From: Ascoidea tarda (nom. inval.) | Taxonomy: Eukaryota > Ascomycota > Saccharomycetes > Ascoideales > Ascoideaceae | Assembly (NCBI GenBank): GCA_030560485.1 | Contig: JAKTTS010000107.1 | Span: forward strand, 1-35,711 | Direction of reading: 5' to 3' | DNA: 35,711 nucleotides | Shown here: positions 1 to 9,871 of the stretch, one piece after another | Layout: the number at the start of each line of letters is the position of its first letter | How positions within the stretch are numbered: position 1 is the stretch's first letter | Made by a program: the position numbers and the translations under genes | The notes under the pieces: model-generated | Seen by the model: the letters and a program-made list of their open reading frames with translations, nothing else | Told to the model about the DNA's origin: nothing | Databases searched by the model: none

Positions 1-2528
1 AAAGCTCAGTATTAACACCTAAATCAAGACATTCTATTGAAACGTCAGTGAAAAAAAAAGCATCTCTATCATCGACACATGGAAAAAGTAGATCTGTTCC
101 TGTTTTTCCAACAACACCAACACCGACGGCGAGAACTAAAATGATACCTATGAATACGCCCAAATCGAGGTCCATAACACCAATATCTCAATTAATTGGA
201 GCACCAACTTTAAAATCATTAGAGACCTCCCAATCTAGACTGTTGCTTACCAAAAACCCATTGGGAGTTTCAAGAACATTTAATTCTCCTCTTCAGCAGT
301 TAAACTATTTACCAACACCAACAGCTACACCAGAAGACAGCTTGATACCCAGACAAAGTAGTTTGGCTGAACCCCCTACACCAGATTCCGAAATTTTTGA
401 AAATTTGATACCCAAGAAAGGCATTTTACCACAACCCCCTTCCCCGGTTTCTATAAAAAAAATAAGTGTTAGAATGCCAGATCCTACTATTGTTGCCAGC
501 AACATTGAGTTAACAATTGGGACCAGAAAGATGAAAGAACGTGATACATTTCGCGATATAACAAATGAATTTGATGGAAAATCTAGGACTTTTAACAAAA
601 GGGTTCAGCATTCAGATCCTAAGAATTTGATGGGCGCAAAGGAAGCCACGTTTATTGAATCAAGTGTTTTTTTGGATGAAGACACCAATGGTCAAAATTG
701 GATTATGGCTAGAGAGAATTCTTCAGTTTCTGCTTTTTATAAATTGAATGAAAAAGATTCACTCACTCAAAAAGATATAAATAAAGAAATTGCGCCAGGT
801 GAAAAAGATTTGTTAGAAGAATTAGATCTCAGTAAATTAATAGGACAAGAACCTTTTCCTGCAAGCTCTACAATGAAAGACTTTTCTCCATGGGAAGTCA
901 ATAAAGTCTCATCAAATTGGAAAATTGCAAGAGATAATTCTTCATTTTCATCTCTTGTCCAACCCCAGATTAGAGCTGAATCAACTGACTTACAATCTAG
1001 AATTCATGAGTTGAAACGAAATGAATCAGTTGTTGGAAATGACACGACTCCTAACTGGATTCTCAGCCGAGACAATTCTTCTCTACGAACTCTCACTCAA
1101 GCATTCAACAAAAACATGGCATCGTCAAAAAGTATTAAATCACTTGGTCTCCATAGTAAAAAGTTATCTATTTCAGATTTGAGAAAGAAAGAAAGGGATG
1201 ACAAAAAAACACAAGAAGAAAATGAAGGATTTAGGACGCCTATTTTGAAAGTTGGATTCCAGTCAGTGGATGATGTTGACAAAAGCATTGTTACAGATAA
1301 TAACTATGTAACTGACGACGGAATGAATCACGCAATCAAGTTGGATCCATTTAATGATGGGCTACCTCTTCTCGATTCACCTGAAGATTTCAGTCCAGAT
1401 TTTAATGACTTTAAATTTGAAAAGATTCTTAATGAAATGGGGACCAGCTCTGATCTTAGTAATAATTTTGTTGCTTCTAAAGAAAGTGGCTTCTCTTTAA
1501 ATGCGGATAATATTGAAAGACACAATTCACTTACTTTAAGAAAGAAAATTAGTAGCGATTTAAACAAGGCATTTGAAGAAAGCAATGAGTTTCATAATGC
1601 TACTAATTTTGATCATACATTTGAGGAATCAATAAACGAAATATCAGATGCTGGGTCAGATGAACCAGTTAGATACAGATTTCGATCTTCTCTTGATGAA
1701 GGAAATATTTCAAATGAAAATATTTCAACGGACAATTATGAAGACAAAAATTTTATTAAAGTTGAAAAATCACCAAATTCGGAAATTTATGAAAATTATG
1801 AAAATCATGAAAATATGATTTTTAGTAAAACTAATGGAGGAGTCGATAATAATGCCAATCAATTTTACAGCCCTGCAATAACCACATCAACATCAAAAAG
1901 TAAAGTATCAATGGATACAGACATTGGGCGATCTATTGTTATAGCAGAGGCCCAACATGTTTTCATCAAAAATGAAGTTATCAACAAAACACCAGAAGTT
2001 TTTAAGTACAAAAATACTGAAGAATTTCACCATGGCTCAGAAAATGATGAAGATTCATTTGGGGAATCGGAATCATTTTCACTGGAAGATAAGGTCAGGA
2101 ATGAGCCAGTGGAAAAAGAAGAAACAGTGGAAGAAAAAAGATTGCCATTATGGTATTCTCCAAGTGACTTAAATATCCAAGGCATCGATCAGCAAACATA
2201 CATCAATAAAGTGCAAAGATTAAACTCTATTAAATTTGATGATCCAGTACTACTCCATGATGAATCTTATGATTATTTGGCCAAGTTGGTGGACAGGTCA
2301 ATTTCTTTTACAAACTTAATCACAAGAGATGAATCAGCTTCTACAATCAAAAATGAAAATGGTGATGGATCTAGTATTCCTCCTCTGTTGAGCAAGACAC
2401 AGTTAAGTGGCAAAACTATGCCTCGTTCTTTTTCTTCATCAAAATATCTTGCTACTTACATTCATAGTGGACAAACACAATCTAATCTTTTCCGCTTAAA
2501 GGAAGAAGACTCTCAATTAGATATGTAA
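1..2528 (+). CDS. 5'-partial large disordered protein, phospho-motif rich, unrecognised
   Basis: The frame is open from base 3 to the TAA at 2526-2528 (841 codons), so the true start lies left of the window. I do not recognise the family. The N-terminal part is rich in Ser/Thr-Pro sites (for example TPTPTA, PTPTATPE, EPPTPDSE, PQPPSPVS), typical of proline-directed kinase targets. Three copies of a 14-residue motif, consensus NW[IK][MIL][AS]R[DE]NSS, lie at bases 696-737, 915-956 and 1053-1094. Further RxxS sites follow (RHNSL, RLNSI). The C-terminal 130 residues, from LPLWYSPSDL, look less repetitive and may be a conserved tail. No catalytic domain or membrane segment is visible. The composition suggests an intrinsically disordered regulatory or scaffold protein controlled by phosphorylation; that role is inference. 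The gene is certain to be coding given its length, but its identity is open. Confidence 0.85.
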   Translation, partial: SSVLTPKSRHSIETSVKKKASLSSTHGKSRSVPVFPTTPTPTARTKMIPMNTPKSRSITPISQLIGAPTLKSLETSQSRLLLTKNPLGVSRTFNSPLQQLNYLPTPTATPEDSLIPRQSSLAEPPTPDSEIFENLIPKKGILPQPPSPVSIKKISVRMPDPTIVASNIELTIGTRKMKERDTFRDITNEFDGKSRTFNKRVQHSDPKNLMGAKEATFIESSVFLDEDTNGQNWIMARENSSVSAFYKLNEKDSLTQKDINKEIAPGEKDLLEELDLSKLIGQEPFPASSTMKDFSPWEVNKVSSNWKIARDNSSFSSLVQPQIRAESTDLQSRIHELKRNESVVGNDTTPNWILSRDNSSLRTLTQAFNKNMASSKSIKSLGLHSKKLSISDLRKKERDDKKTQEENEGFRTPILKVGFQSVDDVDKSIVTDNNYVTDDGMNHAIKLDPFNDGLPLLDSPEDFSPDFNDFKFEKILNEMGTSSDLSNNFVASKESGFSLNADNIERHNSLTLRKKISSDLNKAFEESNEFHNATNFDHTFEESINEISDAGSDEPVRYRFRSSLDEGNISNENISTDNYEDKNFIKVEKSPNSEIYENYENHENMIFSKTNGGVDNNANQFYSPAITTSTSKSKVSMDTDIGRSIVIAEAQHVFIKNEVINKTPEVFKYKNTEEFHHGSENDEDSFGESESFSLEDKVRNEPVEKEETVEEKRLPLWYSPSDLNIQGIDQQTYINKVQRLNSIKFDDPVLLHDESYDYLAKLVDRSISFTNLITRDESASTIKNENGDGSSIPPLLSKTQLSGKTMPRSFSSSKYLATYIHSGQTQSNLFRLKEEDSQLDM

Positions 2529-3993
2529 ATAAAAGACACTTTTCTTAGAAACGGGAAAATGTTTTAATTTTTTTTAAGTTCTTCCTTGGTTTTTGTGTAT
2601 TTTTTTATATTTTTGTCGATCCTCTTTTTTTTTACTCTTTGTTTTACTTTTTTTTCAACATTCTTTTCTAACAGTCTTTCATTTTAAATTTATTATAATG
2701 AAACTATTCTCGGTTTATTTTAAATTTTTTTTTTGTTTTCTTTTGTTATTTTTTTCATATAATTTTTTCTTAGACATTGTGTGGTAAAATATGTTGTACT
2801 GTTGATTATTTATCGTTAGTTTCTTATCTATTTACTTTGATTTTTTTAATTATTACTATACCTACTATATTTATTATATCTATTATATTTATTATATACC
2901 CCAATTTTTATATTGAGATAATTTGAGCTTTTTTTTTTCTTTATTTTAGTTTGTGAATTTTATTAGCATTTGATTGATCCTTATTATATTAATTTAATTT
3001 AATTTATATTTTTGGTTGAAACAATATATTTGCAGTCAATTTTATAAATGTTTTTAATTTCAAAACTTCTGATTTTAAGCAAAAGAATATTTTCTGTAGC
3101 TTTTTGTTTGTGTTTTCTTTTGTGTTTGGTATTTTATATTTCGGTTTTTGAAACCAAAAAGTTGGAAAGCCGTAAAACAAGATTTATTGAACAGACCCTG
3201 CATATCTCCACAGCACACAAGAGGATTTTGTGGTTGATTTGGCGTTTGAGAATAGGCCAAGGCAGCTTTGGCCTTGTTTCAATTGAATAATAAAGAGCTT
3301 TTTATGTTAATTTTGGTGTTGGAATTATGTTATTCTAATGTGCGGGTCGTTTGAAAGAATAGCTTTTTTTTCAATTGTTCTATCAAATATGAATCAGTTC
3401 AAGCAAAATAACATTAGCTTGCTTGCAAATATAAAAATTGTTTTGCAAAAGTGCTCGTTGAATCAAAAAAACTGCATAATCCTGGTGATTCGTCTTGTTC
3501 AAGTCTATTATGAAATTAACCATAAATTGATGAAATTGCATCAAAAATGAAGTTTTATTCAATTTAAATTGCACACTAAAGTTAATAACCATTAAAATAC
3601 TATAAAACACAGTTTATAGACAGTGGTTTTCAAAAAAAAAACTTTCATAAAAGCGCAGCAGTTGACCAGAGAAGTAGATTATGGGTTACGTTTAGTTTGG
3701 TAATCAGCAACACAGCCATTGTTCTTTGACGTGTTTATTTGGAAGTCTGTTACGTAGATTCAGAACAATCAAAATGAACCAGCCAAACAATCATCCAGCA
3801 AAATAACATCAAATCAACAGTAGACATCTATTGGTTTCCAAAGAATTCGATAGAATTTGACTTTTGATGGAGGTGATTTTTGTTTGCGACAAAAAAAAGC
3901 GGTTTAGAAATTGGCTTTTTCAGCAATTAGAAAAAACTCCAGCAAACAGAGTTAAAGGTTTGTTTTTAATTCCTAGCAAATAACCATCTCAAA
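2529..3993. other. Long T-rich non-coding stretch before TMA64
   Basis: These 1465 bases hold no convincing gene. Bases about 2560-2960 are strongly T-rich on the + strand, with many T runs, and include TTTTATATTTT at 2603-2613, which matches the S. cerevisiae 11-base origin core consensus by chance or by function. A small perfect hairpin (AGGCCAA, 7-base loop, TTGGCCT) lies at 3253-3273. Short open frames here (up to 80 codons) are low-complexity and have no coding look. The right part is the TMA64 promoter. No tRNA boxes or clear snoRNA boxes were found by eye. Confidence 0.6.
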
Positions 3994-5964
3994 ATGTCGT
4001 TAGATCCTTCATTACAAACTGTTTTCAAAAAAAATCCCAATGTATGCTGATTTAATATGACCTTTTCTAGATGTTTCTGGTTGTCCTGATCACATTAACA
4101 ACTAACCATTTGATTTCTTTAGGTCAAAAATTTTTCCAACCTAAAATCGTCAGAAAGAAGAAGAATTATTAGTCTCATCAACTCCAAGTACAATATCCAT
4201 GAAGAAGACGAGAAAACTGTTTTGCCAACTATAACAAAAAGCTCAAACTTCAAGTCTGAAAGAGGTGTTACAGGCACACTTTATACTGATGAAAGACAAA
4301 ACGTCTTGTGGTTTAAAACCAGAAATTTTGTTGATTACCTTCCAACTGTTTTCACTCTATGGAAATGTCCCTACATTTTGCCCTTTGTCTTCACTCATGA
4401 ACTTGTGATTAAAAACATCAAAAATGGTGCTAATTTAATGTTGCCAGGCTCACTTCCTCCATTTGATAAAGCCTGTAAAAAGAATGCACTTGTTGCTATT
4501 GCTGATTACAAATCACCAAACGTTTGTATTGCAGTTGGAAAATGTTTATTGGATTTACACCAATATGACGATGTTATTGGTAAAAGTGGCATCGCAGTTC
4601 AAATAATTCATCACTCTGATGACTATCTCAAGTTGTTGTCAAAAGACGAAATCCAAATCCCAAAATCTATTGAAATTAAAGAATATAATAATTCAGAAAC
4701 TCCCAATCAAGAAACTTCAATTGATGAAAATTGCGAAAAAAATATAAAAGGCGAAGAAATTGTTCAAATCAAAGATACCAATTCAACTGAAATTGAAGGT
4801 GGCAATTTATCTGATACTAAAGATAAATCAGAAATAAGCAATTCAAAAAATGAATCTACTAGTTTTGAGAATCTAGTTGAAACTGAAAAGGAAAAGGAAA
4901 AGGAAAAGGATGAAATAGAAGGTTTAGCTGAAATTGCAGATAAACTTACTATAGAAGAAACTGATAATTTTTTTAAAAAAGCATTACTTCAAACTTTATA
5001 CCAAGATAAAATTGATACACCCATTAATGCTTCAAACTTTATGGATATTCATATTAAAAAAAATTTACCAGTTCTTTCAAACTCGAATCTTCTAGTAATC
5101 AAAAAAACCTCCTGGAAAAAAAGTGCCAAATTTTTAAAAGCAATGGAAAAGCAAAATTTCATTAAATTAAAAGGAAAAGGTGACGATCTTGTAATCACTG
5201 GTGTGTCAAATAGAGATAATAATGAAGAAATCAGAACATTTATTCCATATCGAGTTAAAAAAATCAACAATAATTCTTCTAGTGTTAACAATGCAGCAAA
5301 TGGTAACGATGGCAATAAGTCTCAAAAACCTGGAAAATTGATCTTACAAACCCTATGGAAACCAGTTTCAAAAACTAGAGGAGTATTCCAAGCAGTTGGA
5401 AAGCCTTTTATTGGTTATTATACAAATAAAGAGTTGAGAGAAATACTTGTTGAGTATATTAATAAACAAGAACTTGTTCATCCAAATAACAAAAGAAACA
5501 TTGTTTTAGACGACACTTTAAGGTTTATCATTAATTTTCCAAAAACTGCTAAGAGCAAGGCTATTGGCAGAGATAAAATATTCAATGAATTTTTAAAAGG
5601 GTTTACTGAATTCTATCGAGTGTTAAAACCAGATCAAGATGAGAATGAGGTTTCGCCAACAAGAGGAAAAGCTCCTAAGGTGTCAATTATTGCAGAAACT
5701 AAAATCGGAAGAAAAAATGTTACAAAGATTACAAATTTTGAGAAATTTTTTATTCGATCAGATTCCTTTGCAGAAGAATTAAGAGTTAAATGTTCGGGTT
5801 CAACGACCATTGGACCTTGTATTCAAAATCCTAATCTTTTGGAAGTGGCAGTCCAAGGATCTCATATTAAATTAGTGACTGAATTGTTAATAGGTAAAGG
5901 TTTAGACGCTAGTTGGATAACAAGCGAGGATAAAACTAAAAGTAAAAAGAAAAAACAAGCATAA
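3994..5964 (+). CDS. TMA64: Tma64/eIF2D-like translation factor (spliced)
   Basis: Relative of yeast Tma64 (human eIF2D), a ribosome-associated factor that helps remove deacylated tRNA and recycle 40S subunits after termination. The ATG at 3994 opens a 16-codon exon (MSLDPSLQTVFKKNPN). An intron at 4042-4122 joins it in frame to a 613-codon exon, giving 629 residues (S. cerevisiae about 565). Visible order: N-terminal MCT1-like/PUA region (about 20-205, GTLYTDERQNVLWFK, LMLPGSLPPF), an acidic Lys/Glu linker (about 206-290, with a GAAAAG repeat), a winged-helix-like part (about 295-395), a SWIB/MDM2-like part (about 430-500), and a C-terminal SUI1/eIF1 domain (about 535-620, ending GKGLDASWI). 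Without the intron the frame would only begin at a TTG, which supports splicing. It converges on GPI17 with a 128-base gap. The domain linker is longer than in S. cerevisiae. Confidence 0.93.
4042..4122 (+). other. TMA64: Intron of TMA64 (81 bases)
   Basis: Donor GTATGC at 4042, branch-like AACTAAC at 4100-4106, and acceptor TTTCTTTAG ending at 4122. Removing it joins codon 16 (AAT) to GTC and keeps the frame through to the long exon. An earlier AG at 4069-4070 would join out of frame and lies before the branch site, so it was not chosen. Confidence 0.85.
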
Positions 5965-6092
5965 GTATTAAAATTTATAAACTGAAATAATATAAATATT
6001 TACTGGTAATTTCTAATAAAAAATTTCTAATTTAAAGTAAATAATGCAAATTAAAGAAAAAAAAGTTTAATAAAAAAAAAACAGTCAAAAAA

Positions 6093-7649
6093 TTAAGAAC
6101 GAAAATCTTGTAGCACTCTAATTAAGCCAATAAATAATATGGTGAGGGCAGGTCCTAATAATGGAGAATAAACAGCAAATTTATGTTCTTCAGGAAAATA
6201 AACTTGCTGAACCATTTCCTTCTCAAAAAAGGCAGAATCGCTTTGAACTAAAGCTTCATTACTTGTTTTACAACCGATGGACCAATTTCCATTATTCAAG
6301 TAAAGTATTGTTTGGTCGATTAGATTTAAAGTTTGCTGAACATGGTATAGAGTTTTATCCGGAATTGCAATATTTTTTAGACTTTGAGATACATTCAATA
6401 AAGAAGATAGGTTATTGATTGATTTGAAGATGTTTTGAATTGATAGAAATCTAGTTAAGATATCAAATCTGATATAGGGAGATTTTGGTAATTTCGGCAA
6501 ACCAAATAGAGTGATAATATGAGAAGTGAAGATTTCCATTACTGGAAGCAAATCGAGTTTGGATAAAATTGGGCCATTTTGGGTAGTATTCCAATTAAGG
6601 ATTTTGACAGCACCATATTGTGGAATAATGAAAGAATTCGAGGTCGAATTTTGGATTAGTAATGGGGAGTAAGTCTTTGAAGGAATATAAAGAATCAAGT
6701 TTATGAATGAAGTATGTGACTGAGAATTTGAAGATATTAAAGAGTTGTCTAAATTCCAATCATCGTGATTAATAAAAGTGGCAATCTCAGATTGTTTTAA
6801 AACGTAAGCATTTTTGGATAGATCAAAAGTTGGTTCAAAGGATAGTTGTGAATAAAACTGGATTTGGGAATTAACTGTTAAGTTTGTAAAGGAGGACAAA
6901 TGATTGAATAAAGGTTTTAAATAAGTATCAAAGGCGTTTTGGATATCCCAGTTCAAATCGTCGCCATCACCATATAGTAATGAGAATGATAAATGAAAGT
7001 TTGGAGCATGAATCGCTATTGTGTCTTGCTTTTGATCATCTTGTTTATTTTGAGGAAAGTAGTAATCAATTTCAGATTCAAGTAGATGATTTAGTATAAA
7101 TTTTGAGATAAAATCAGCAACATAGTTGGTTGCTACAATGTGGTCAGTATAGTAGATGGTTGATTCCTTTGAAAAGGGTGAAATAAAATAGCTTTCATTT
7201 GTATCAGTGTATTTTAGATTTAGGATATAGTGGTTCTTTTTGTCTATTTGAGAGATGGAATGTTGGCTTTTAAGGTTTTTTAGAGTAATTGACCAATTTA
7301 GATGGTTGTAGATGTGATTTGGGTTAGTTAATTGAGAGTTTTTGATTAGAGAAGCAAGATCGTTATTGATTATTGTTTGAGAATTTGAGAGTAAGGAATC
7401 CATATCAGAAGAAGGTAGATTTAGGTAAATGGGGACGTTTATAGATATGTTGTTATGTGTCAATAGATGCTGGAAATTGTATCTTGATATTTGATCAATT
7501 GGCAAAACTGCTCTATAAATTGAAGTTGTTAAAAGCCATATTGGAGTTCCAATGAAGAGTATTGTGAAGACAAAAGAGAGATAAGTTTTTATACGGATGT
7601 TTATGTTTTGTTTAGTGTCTTTCAGCAAAGAGGATTTATTATTTTGCAT
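6093..7649 (-). CDS. GPI17: Gpi17/PIG-S, GPI transamidase subunit
   Basis: Subunit of the ER GPI-transamidase complex that cleaves the C-terminal signal of precursor proteins and attaches the GPI anchor. The 518 residues match the family length (S. cerevisiae 534). A membrane segment at 22-41 (YLSFVFTILFIGTPIWLLTT), a long luminal domain, and a second membrane segment near 493-512 followed by a short basic tail (VLQDFRS) give the expected PIG-S topology. Family-like stretches include GTPIWLLTTSIYRAVLP just after the first segment and YGAVKILNW in the lumenal part. The start ATG (7647-7649) is the first in frame and is followed by a short cytosolic Lys-rich head. Two CACGTG sites lie upstream at 7827 and 7870. 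It sits between TMA64 and MRPL1, which are neighbours in S. cerevisiae. No defects seen. Confidence 0.88.
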   Translation of the reverse strand: MQNNKSSLLKDTKQNINIRIKTYLSFVFTILFIGTPIWLLTTSIYRAVLPIDQISRYNFQHLLTHNNISINVPIYLNLPSSDMDSLLSNSQTIINNDLASLIKNSQLTNPNHIYNHLNWSITLKNLKSQHSISQIDKKNHYILNLKYTDTNESYFISPFSKESTIYYTDHIVATNYVADFISKFILNHLLESEIDYYFPQNKQDDQKQDTIAIHAPNFHLSFSLLYGDGDDLNWDIQNAFDTYLKPLFNHLSSFTNLTVNSQIQFYSQLSFEPTFDLSKNAYVLKQSEIATFINHDDWNLDNSLISSNSQSHTSFINLILYIPSKTYSPLLIQNSTSNSFIIPQYGAVKILNWNTTQNGPILSKLDLLPVMEIFTSHIITLFGLPKLPKSPYIRFDILTRFLSIQNIFKSINNLSSLLNVSQSLKNIAIPDKTLYHVQQTLNLIDQTILYLNNGNWSIGCKTSNEALVQSDSAFFEKEMVQQVYFPEEHKFAVYSPLLGPALTILFIGLIRVLQDFRS

Positions 7650-7730
7650 TGTGGGGGCATTTACGTTGTAAGAGTTGATTGAAATGTTATTCTGAATATT
7701 GTTTTAGTTGGTTATAATTGTTAATTGTAG

Positions 7731-7769
7731 TTGTTGATTATGGTTGTTGATTATGGTTGTTGATTATAT
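7731..7769. repeat. 13-base tandem repeat x3 upstream of GPI17
   Basis: Unit TTGTTGATTATGG repeated at 7731-7743 and 7744-7756, with a third copy ending AT instead of GG at 7757-7769. It lies about 80-120 bases upstream of the GPI17 ATG. Confidence 0.9.
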
Positions 7770-7826
7770 TTGATGTGATCTAATAGTTCGAAACTGGATT
7801 TTGACAAGTTTTTATAAGGTCGGTTT

Positions 7827-7875
7827 CACGTGGTGTGATATCCGATGTCACCCATAGTTGTGGAAATGACACGTG
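7827..7875. promoter_or_regulatory. Paired CACGTG (Cbf1-type E-box) sites
   Basis: CACGTG occurs at 7827-7832 and again at 7870-7875. On the minus strand, the sense of GPI17, the second reads ATCACGTG, the full RTCACGTG consensus of Cbf1-like bHLH factors. Function is inferred from the motif and its position. Confidence 0.5.
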
Positions 7876-8035
7876 ATATAACGTGTGCTAAGATGCGTTA
7901 TTTGCATTAACATGCATGTTATGGGCGATTTCATATTTGTGGTGATGATAATGATGATTTTATTATTGATTGGTAAATTAAAATTAGTATATATACAAGA
8001 TTTATGAATGGAAATATATAATTAGAAAAAGGAAA

Positions 8036-8914
8036 TTAGAAATCAATAACAATTCCAGGACCACGAGGAGTAGAGATGGTCGCTTGAGCAAGGATGGAAG
8101 GTCTTTTAGCTTTTTGTTGGGTTATGGCATCACGAACAGCTTTTGAGAAGGCTAATATGTTTTCGTATACTTGAGTATCAGAGAAGTTTGATCTACCAAC
8201 AGCAACAGATACAGAGAGACCCTTCTGTTTGAAGGGGACAGATGATAGAGAGGAGTCTAGAAAGGTTGATAAATCATCATTGATTGTGTTTTTTTTGACT
8301 GAGGGTAGTAAGCCCTTAGGACCTAAAATTCTTGCTAGATTTTTAGTTAGTGGAGTAGCCATCTCTGAGGTTGCAAAAGACTTGTGGATATTTGATAGGT
8401 CAATTTGGTTGTTTTTGATTTTTTCGATCAAATCCAAACCGCCAATGTATTTGATGTTTGATAAATTCTCACATAGTTTTATTTGGTCAGGTTTAGTTGT
8501 GAAGATCATGATATTGATTTCCTTCAAGGGGTGAGGGAGTTTGACGGATGAGTTTAGAGGGATACTTGATTTATCCATGACAATGTCACAATTAACAGAG
8601 ATGGTACCTTCGGTGGGAGATCTACCAACTTCAGCAGCTCTTAGGAATCTTAAAGCTTGGGGTATTTTCATGTAGAAGGGGGACAAGGAGGGCGACAAAC
8701 GAGCTCGCAAACGGCGTCTTATGAACCTTTGCTGTTTTCTTTTAGCAATTTGTTCTTTATTTGATTTCGATTGTTTTTGTCTGGCAATGACTTGTTGTGA
8801 AAGCTCGGAAGCAAAAAGATACGAGTTTAGAGTGGAAAAGCATCTGATATTGCTGAGAATGTTCGCTGGGGAAGTGTACCGAAATATAGAAGAAGAGGAG
8901 CAGAAGGAAATCAT
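8036..8914 (-). CDS. MRPL1: Mitochondrial ribosomal protein uL1m
   Basis: Large-subunit mitochondrial ribosomal protein of the uL1 family, part of the L1 stalk near the tRNA exit site. From the ATG at 8912-8914 it is 292 residues, close to S. cerevisiae Mrpl1 (285). The longer frame to 8938 begins at TTG and was not used. The head MISFCSSSSIFRYTS... is Ser/Arg-rich without acids, as in a mitochondrial presequence. A basic stretch QQRFIRRRLRARL lies at 61-73. The uL1 signature LARILGPKGLLPSVK is at 193-207, and the C-terminal TPRGPGIVIDF matches the family end. It is transcribed divergently from the Zn2Cys6 gene at 9872 across a GC-rich spacer. Confidence 0.92.
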   Translation of the reverse strand: MISFCSSSSIFRYTSPANILSNIRCFSTLNSYLFASELSQQVIARQKQSKSNKEQIAKRKQQRFIRRRLRARLSPSLSPFYMKIPQALRFLRAAEVGRSPTEGTISVNCDIVMDKSSIPLNSSVKLPHPLKEINIMIFTTKPDQIKLCENLSNIKYIGGLDLIEKIKNNQIDLSNIHKSFATSEMATPLTKNLARILGPKGLLPSVKKNTINDDLSTFLDSSLSSVPFKQKGLSVSVAVGRSNFSDTQVYENILAFSKAVRDAITQQKAKRPSILAQATISTPRGPGIVIDF

Positions 8915-9520
8915 TTTGAGGAACAAAAATTGAGACAAGCCAAAGCAGGCACACTGGGGTTGGTTGGTTGATTTGTATTATATCATTTACTTTTGTCGTC
9001 ATGATTGAAATGTGAGGTTGAGATTCATTTTTTCATGGAGGCTGGAGCGGGTAACGAAGCAAAACTCTAATTGGAATTTATTAGGACGAAAATATAGAAG
9101 AGGGAAGAGAAGAGATAGAAGAGAGGGAAGGAAAATGTTGAGAAACTATGTACATGAATATACAATCAATTAGATAACCAATCCATTGGGTAGGGATGAG
9201 CATATTGTGTGGGAGAGAGAAGATGCAATTCAGTGAGTCAAGTACCATCTACCTTTGCTCCTCCTTCGTTGCATGATTTTTCTTCCAGTTCGCGAGGTCA
9301 TTCGGGCAAAGAAACCAAACCTTCTCTTTCTTTTGAGGGTGCTGGGCTGGTACGTGTTACCTCTGGCCTTCCAACGACGCTGCAACGAGAGAAGAGGACT
9401 GGGGGCAAAGAAGGGCGAGACAATAGAGGAGGACGAGACGAGGAGCGAGGAGGAGGAGAGCAGGGGAAAAGCAGGGCCCTGGACGAGGAAGGGCGGCAAG
9501 GAGCGGCAGAGGGCGCACGC

Positions 9521-9558
9521 GGCAGAGGCAGCAGAGGCAGAGGCAGCAGAGACAGCAG
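9521..9558. repeat. GCAGAG/CTGCYT-type tract in GC island
   Basis: Imperfect hexamer tract built from GGCAGA and GGCAGCAGA units. The complement reads CTGCTG(C/T)CTCTG, the same motif as tracts at 9801, 19063, 22422, 29615 and 32549. Confidence 0.8.
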
Positions 9559-9574
9559 AAATCATGGCAGACGA

Positions 9575-9601
9575 GAAGCACACGAAGCACACGAAGCACA
9601 C
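9575..9601. repeat. 9-base tandem repeat GAAGCACAC x3
   Basis: Three exact copies of GAAGCACAC, followed by a degenerate GCAGCACAG, inside the GC-rich island. Confidence 0.9.
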
Positions 9602-9871
9602 GCAGCACAGGAAGCAGAAAAGTCGCTCTTATGCTGGAGCTGGGCACGTGCAGGTCACGGGCTGGGCCTCCGAGGCCGAGGGCGCGAGATCCGGACAGGC
9701 AGAAAAACCAGAAAAGTGTTTGTTTTGCCTGCTTCCTGTTCTTCTTCTCCTTCTCCTTCGCCCTCCCCTGCTGCTTCTCCAGCTTCGTCTGCCTTGATCC
9801 TGCTGCTGCCCCTGCTGCCTCTGCTGCGCGAACCGCCCTCCGCTGCGTCCTCCGCCTTCTCTGCGCTAGAA

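Larger units (their letters stand above)
7650..8035. other. GPI17 promoter / MRPL1 3' flank
   Basis: These 386 bases contain no gene. They hold a 13-base triple repeat (7731-7769), two CACGTG palindromes (7827-7832 and 7870-7875, the second as ATCACGTG on the minus strand), and an AT-rich 3' flank of MRPL1. Since GPI17 reads leftward, the sites lie 180-225 bases upstream of its ATG. Confidence 0.6.
8915..9871. other. Divergent intergenic region with GC-rich island (MRPL1 / Zn2Cys6 gene)
   Basis: These 957 bases lie between two divergent starts. The left part is AT/purine-rich (GAAGAG-type run 9091-9136), with TGAGTCA at 9234-9240. From about 9370 to 9870 the sequence becomes markedly GC-rich, with repeats of GCAGAG/GGCAGC type, a GAAGCACAC triplet repeat, CACGTG at 9645-9650 and a CTGCTGC tract at 9801-9828. 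Open frames run through the island in several frames and on both strands but begin at GTG or TTG and show no recognisable protein, so I treat it as promoter/leader DNA. Confidence 0.65.

Noticed and set aside
2603-2613. Replication origin call on the TTTTATATTTT word
   Set aside because: An 11-base AT word is expected by chance in such DNA (another lies at 31334-31344), and the species may not use this consensus.
3048-3290. 80-codon frame in the long gap
   Set aside because: T-rich composition makes random hydrophobic frames likely, an antisense frame is equally open, and no motif was seen.
9209-9871. N-terminal extension of 221 residues on the Zn2Cys6 protein
   Set aside because: It begins at GTG, has no ATG in frame before 9872, and is the translation of the GC-rich repeat island. 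Other frames on both strands are equally open there.
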